In this document: piece after piece, positions 62,715-64,000 of the stretch | How the letters are laid out: each line of letters starts with the position of its first letter | Numbering within the stretch: the first letter of the stretch is position 1 | Source: Paralithodes platypus | Lineage: Eukaryota; Arthropoda; Malacostraca; Decapoda; Lithodidae | Direction: 5' to 3' | Assembly: GCA_032716605.1 (NCBI GenBank) | Contig: CM064512.1 | Location: 22,135,810 to 22,199,809, forward strand | DNA: 64,000 nucleotides | Translations under genes and position numbers: made by a program | The notes under the pieces: model-generated | Told to the model about the DNA's origin: nothing | The model's input: the letters and a program-made list of their open reading frames with translations, nothing else | The model's database searches: none

Positions 62715-62722
62715 AACTAAAC
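62715..62722. repeat. Target-site duplication (right) of the 6.1-kb hAT element
   Basis: AACTAAAC, identical to 56576-56583. Confidence 0.9.
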
Positions 62723-63391
62723 AGAACCAAATTTGAAGCTCCTAATTACTACCGTTACTAGTAGGGTTAACTGTATAATGATATGGATATACCAGAGGGG
62801 TAGAAATACACACTTGTGTAATTATATAATTATAAGGTATAATGAAATTATTTGATTATACACAAACTGTTATACAGAGGGTATTGTAGTAGACAAATTA
62901 TTGATCAGTTCAATATTATAACTCTTGTAGTTAATCTGGGATTTAATAAATGGGCGTTATATAGTTATTTAGTAATTATTCGTAACAGGTGTGAATTCAA
63001 ATTATCTTGAAAATTATCTCAAGAGAATAAGCTTGAATACGCGTGAAGCTTTCAATAGTATTATGTGGAGTAGATACCCTACATCTTGCCATTACTCAGG
63101 GACTATGTAACGCAATTTGCTATGTTTCAACCCATAGTGCTACATAGCCATAGAGAACGCCCCCCTTAACTTGGTCACAAAACAAGATACCTGATCAAAT
63201 ATGAGTAGTCTTATGTCATGGTAAGGTGACAAAATTAATAAGTCCTTCCCTAATGTATGGGTGAGGGTAAGTGTTGAGGGCATGGGAACTTTAAAATAAG
63301 ACCTCCCCAATGGATAGATGAACGTAAGAGTAACCGAGGGGTAGCTAATTAAAATACGGCATATATATTGGTTATCAACCCTTCAGGATTA
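62723..63391. other. Non-coding spacer
   Basis: AT-rich sequence without recognisable features. Confidence 0.4.
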
Positions 63392-63395
63392 TTAA

Positions 63396-63880
63396 CCCTT
63401 AACCAACGGCGCACCACATATGTCGAGTTGAATAAATATGGACTATGTGGCGGTGCACCACATACTGTATGTCGAGTGCCATTTTCAGCACGTAGTGTTG
63501 CTCTGAGAGAGAGCTGAGCGGTGGGGCGAGCGTAGTAACCTCATGACCGCTCCCCACCACCGCGGTGGGTGTACTAAGCTGTATTCTACCCTCCTCCTCC
63601 CTCTCTCACTCGCTACGCAGGGAATTATGTATGGAAATTACCGTATTTTAGGTTTTTTGCACTCGTGTTGCACGATCGTTGCAAGAGAACCAGTGGTCGT
63701 ACAAGAATGGTTCGGGTGTCATTGGAAAGCTCTGTTTATGCCCTTTCAGGGATAGATACTTGTTTTACGCTCTGGGTCTTGTTTATGCATGAAAATGAGC
63801 ACGGAAACAACCCTTTTTAGGGTAAAACCCCCCCGCTGGGTGGCACAGTGTAAAATACCCTACCACCCGCTCTTTGTGTG
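63396..63880. mobile_element. TTAA-flanked MITE, family R, uninterrupted copy
   Basis: TTAA at 63392-63395 and 63881-63884; left end CCCTTAACCAACGGCG. It matches the nested copy at 56022-56501 along its whole length. Confidence 0.85.
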
Positions 63881-64000
63881 TTAAGCCTGTTTATGTCAAG
63901 TAATATTTTCAAGCCTGGAGCCTCTTTTCGAAAACCCCAGTACCTTGCCTGAGGATAGTTCGTGTCCCGCTTATATACAGTAGTTTTACATTATGGCCAA

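Overview
This window is eukaryotic, repeat-dominated DNA. It holds no recognisable host gene, bacterial-style operon or CRISPR array. It is AT-rich, has many micro- and minisatellites, and is packed with nested mobile elements: Ty3/gypsy-type LTR elements, a DIRS1-like tyrosine-recombinase element, LINE fragments, hAT-type elements with 8-bp target duplications, and many small TTAA-flanked MITEs. DIRS1-like elements are known to be common in decapod crustaceans, and this overall mix fits a decapod or another repeat-rich marine arthropod. That assignment is inference; no single-copy gene is available to fix the taxon.

Layout, left to right. (1) 1-5616, minus strand: the 5' half of an apparently intact LTR retrotransposon, with a 2.2-kb LTR, primer-binding site, gag-protease ORF and integrase. 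Protease is followed directly by integrase with no room for reverse transcriptase between them, as in the Gmr1-like branch of Ty3/gypsy. (2) 5761-11349: a 5.6-kb unit with imperfect terminal inverted repeats (TIRs) around one uninterrupted ~1,545-codon gene. Its product has an N-terminal Cys/His region, a PIN/FEN-like nuclease signature and a C-terminal CXC motif. This is the best candidate here for a poorly described mobile element. (3) 11401-12609: a 30-bp minisatellite. (4) 13773-28848: a nested complex bounded by 48-bp inverted repeats. It contains a decayed second Gmr1-like element in the order gag-PR-INT-RT-RH, with a 1.4-kb hAT MITE in the INT/RT linker. It also contains an 8.7-kb, apparently intact DIRS1-like element inserted in the arm of a palindrome made by two head-to-head copies of the Gmr1-like leader. 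(5) 28860-31184: LINE reverse-transcriptase segments in permuted order, with a TTAA MITE inside and another at the edge. (6) 31190-47400: mostly non-coding, with fold-back repeats, MITEs, LINE 3'-end repeats, a three-copy tandem repeat and a duplicated triplet-repeat block. (7) 47430-49270: a degenerate LINE. (8) 50034-50556: a hAT MITE. (9) 51311-54243: a TIR element next to a 5'-truncated LINE with an open RT ORF. (10) 55655-56568: a TTAA MITE with another TTAA MITE inside it. (11) 56584-62714: a 6.1-kb non-coding hAT-type element with a perfect 8-bp duplication. It holds a 60-bp minisatellite and a tRNA-derived SINE-like unit. (12) 63396-63880: another TTAA MITE.

The coding sequences serve only their own elements. 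The DIRS element has gag, RT/RNase H and tyrosine-recombinase ORFs in three frames. Two identical A_AAA_AAC heptamers sit exactly where gag would have to pass to the RT frames. The first LTR element joins gag-PR to integrase through an ATGA stop/start overlap. The nesting gives relative ages: the second Gmr1-like element is older than its hAT and DIRS insertions; one LINE is older than its MITE; one TTAA MITE family was inserted into by a second.
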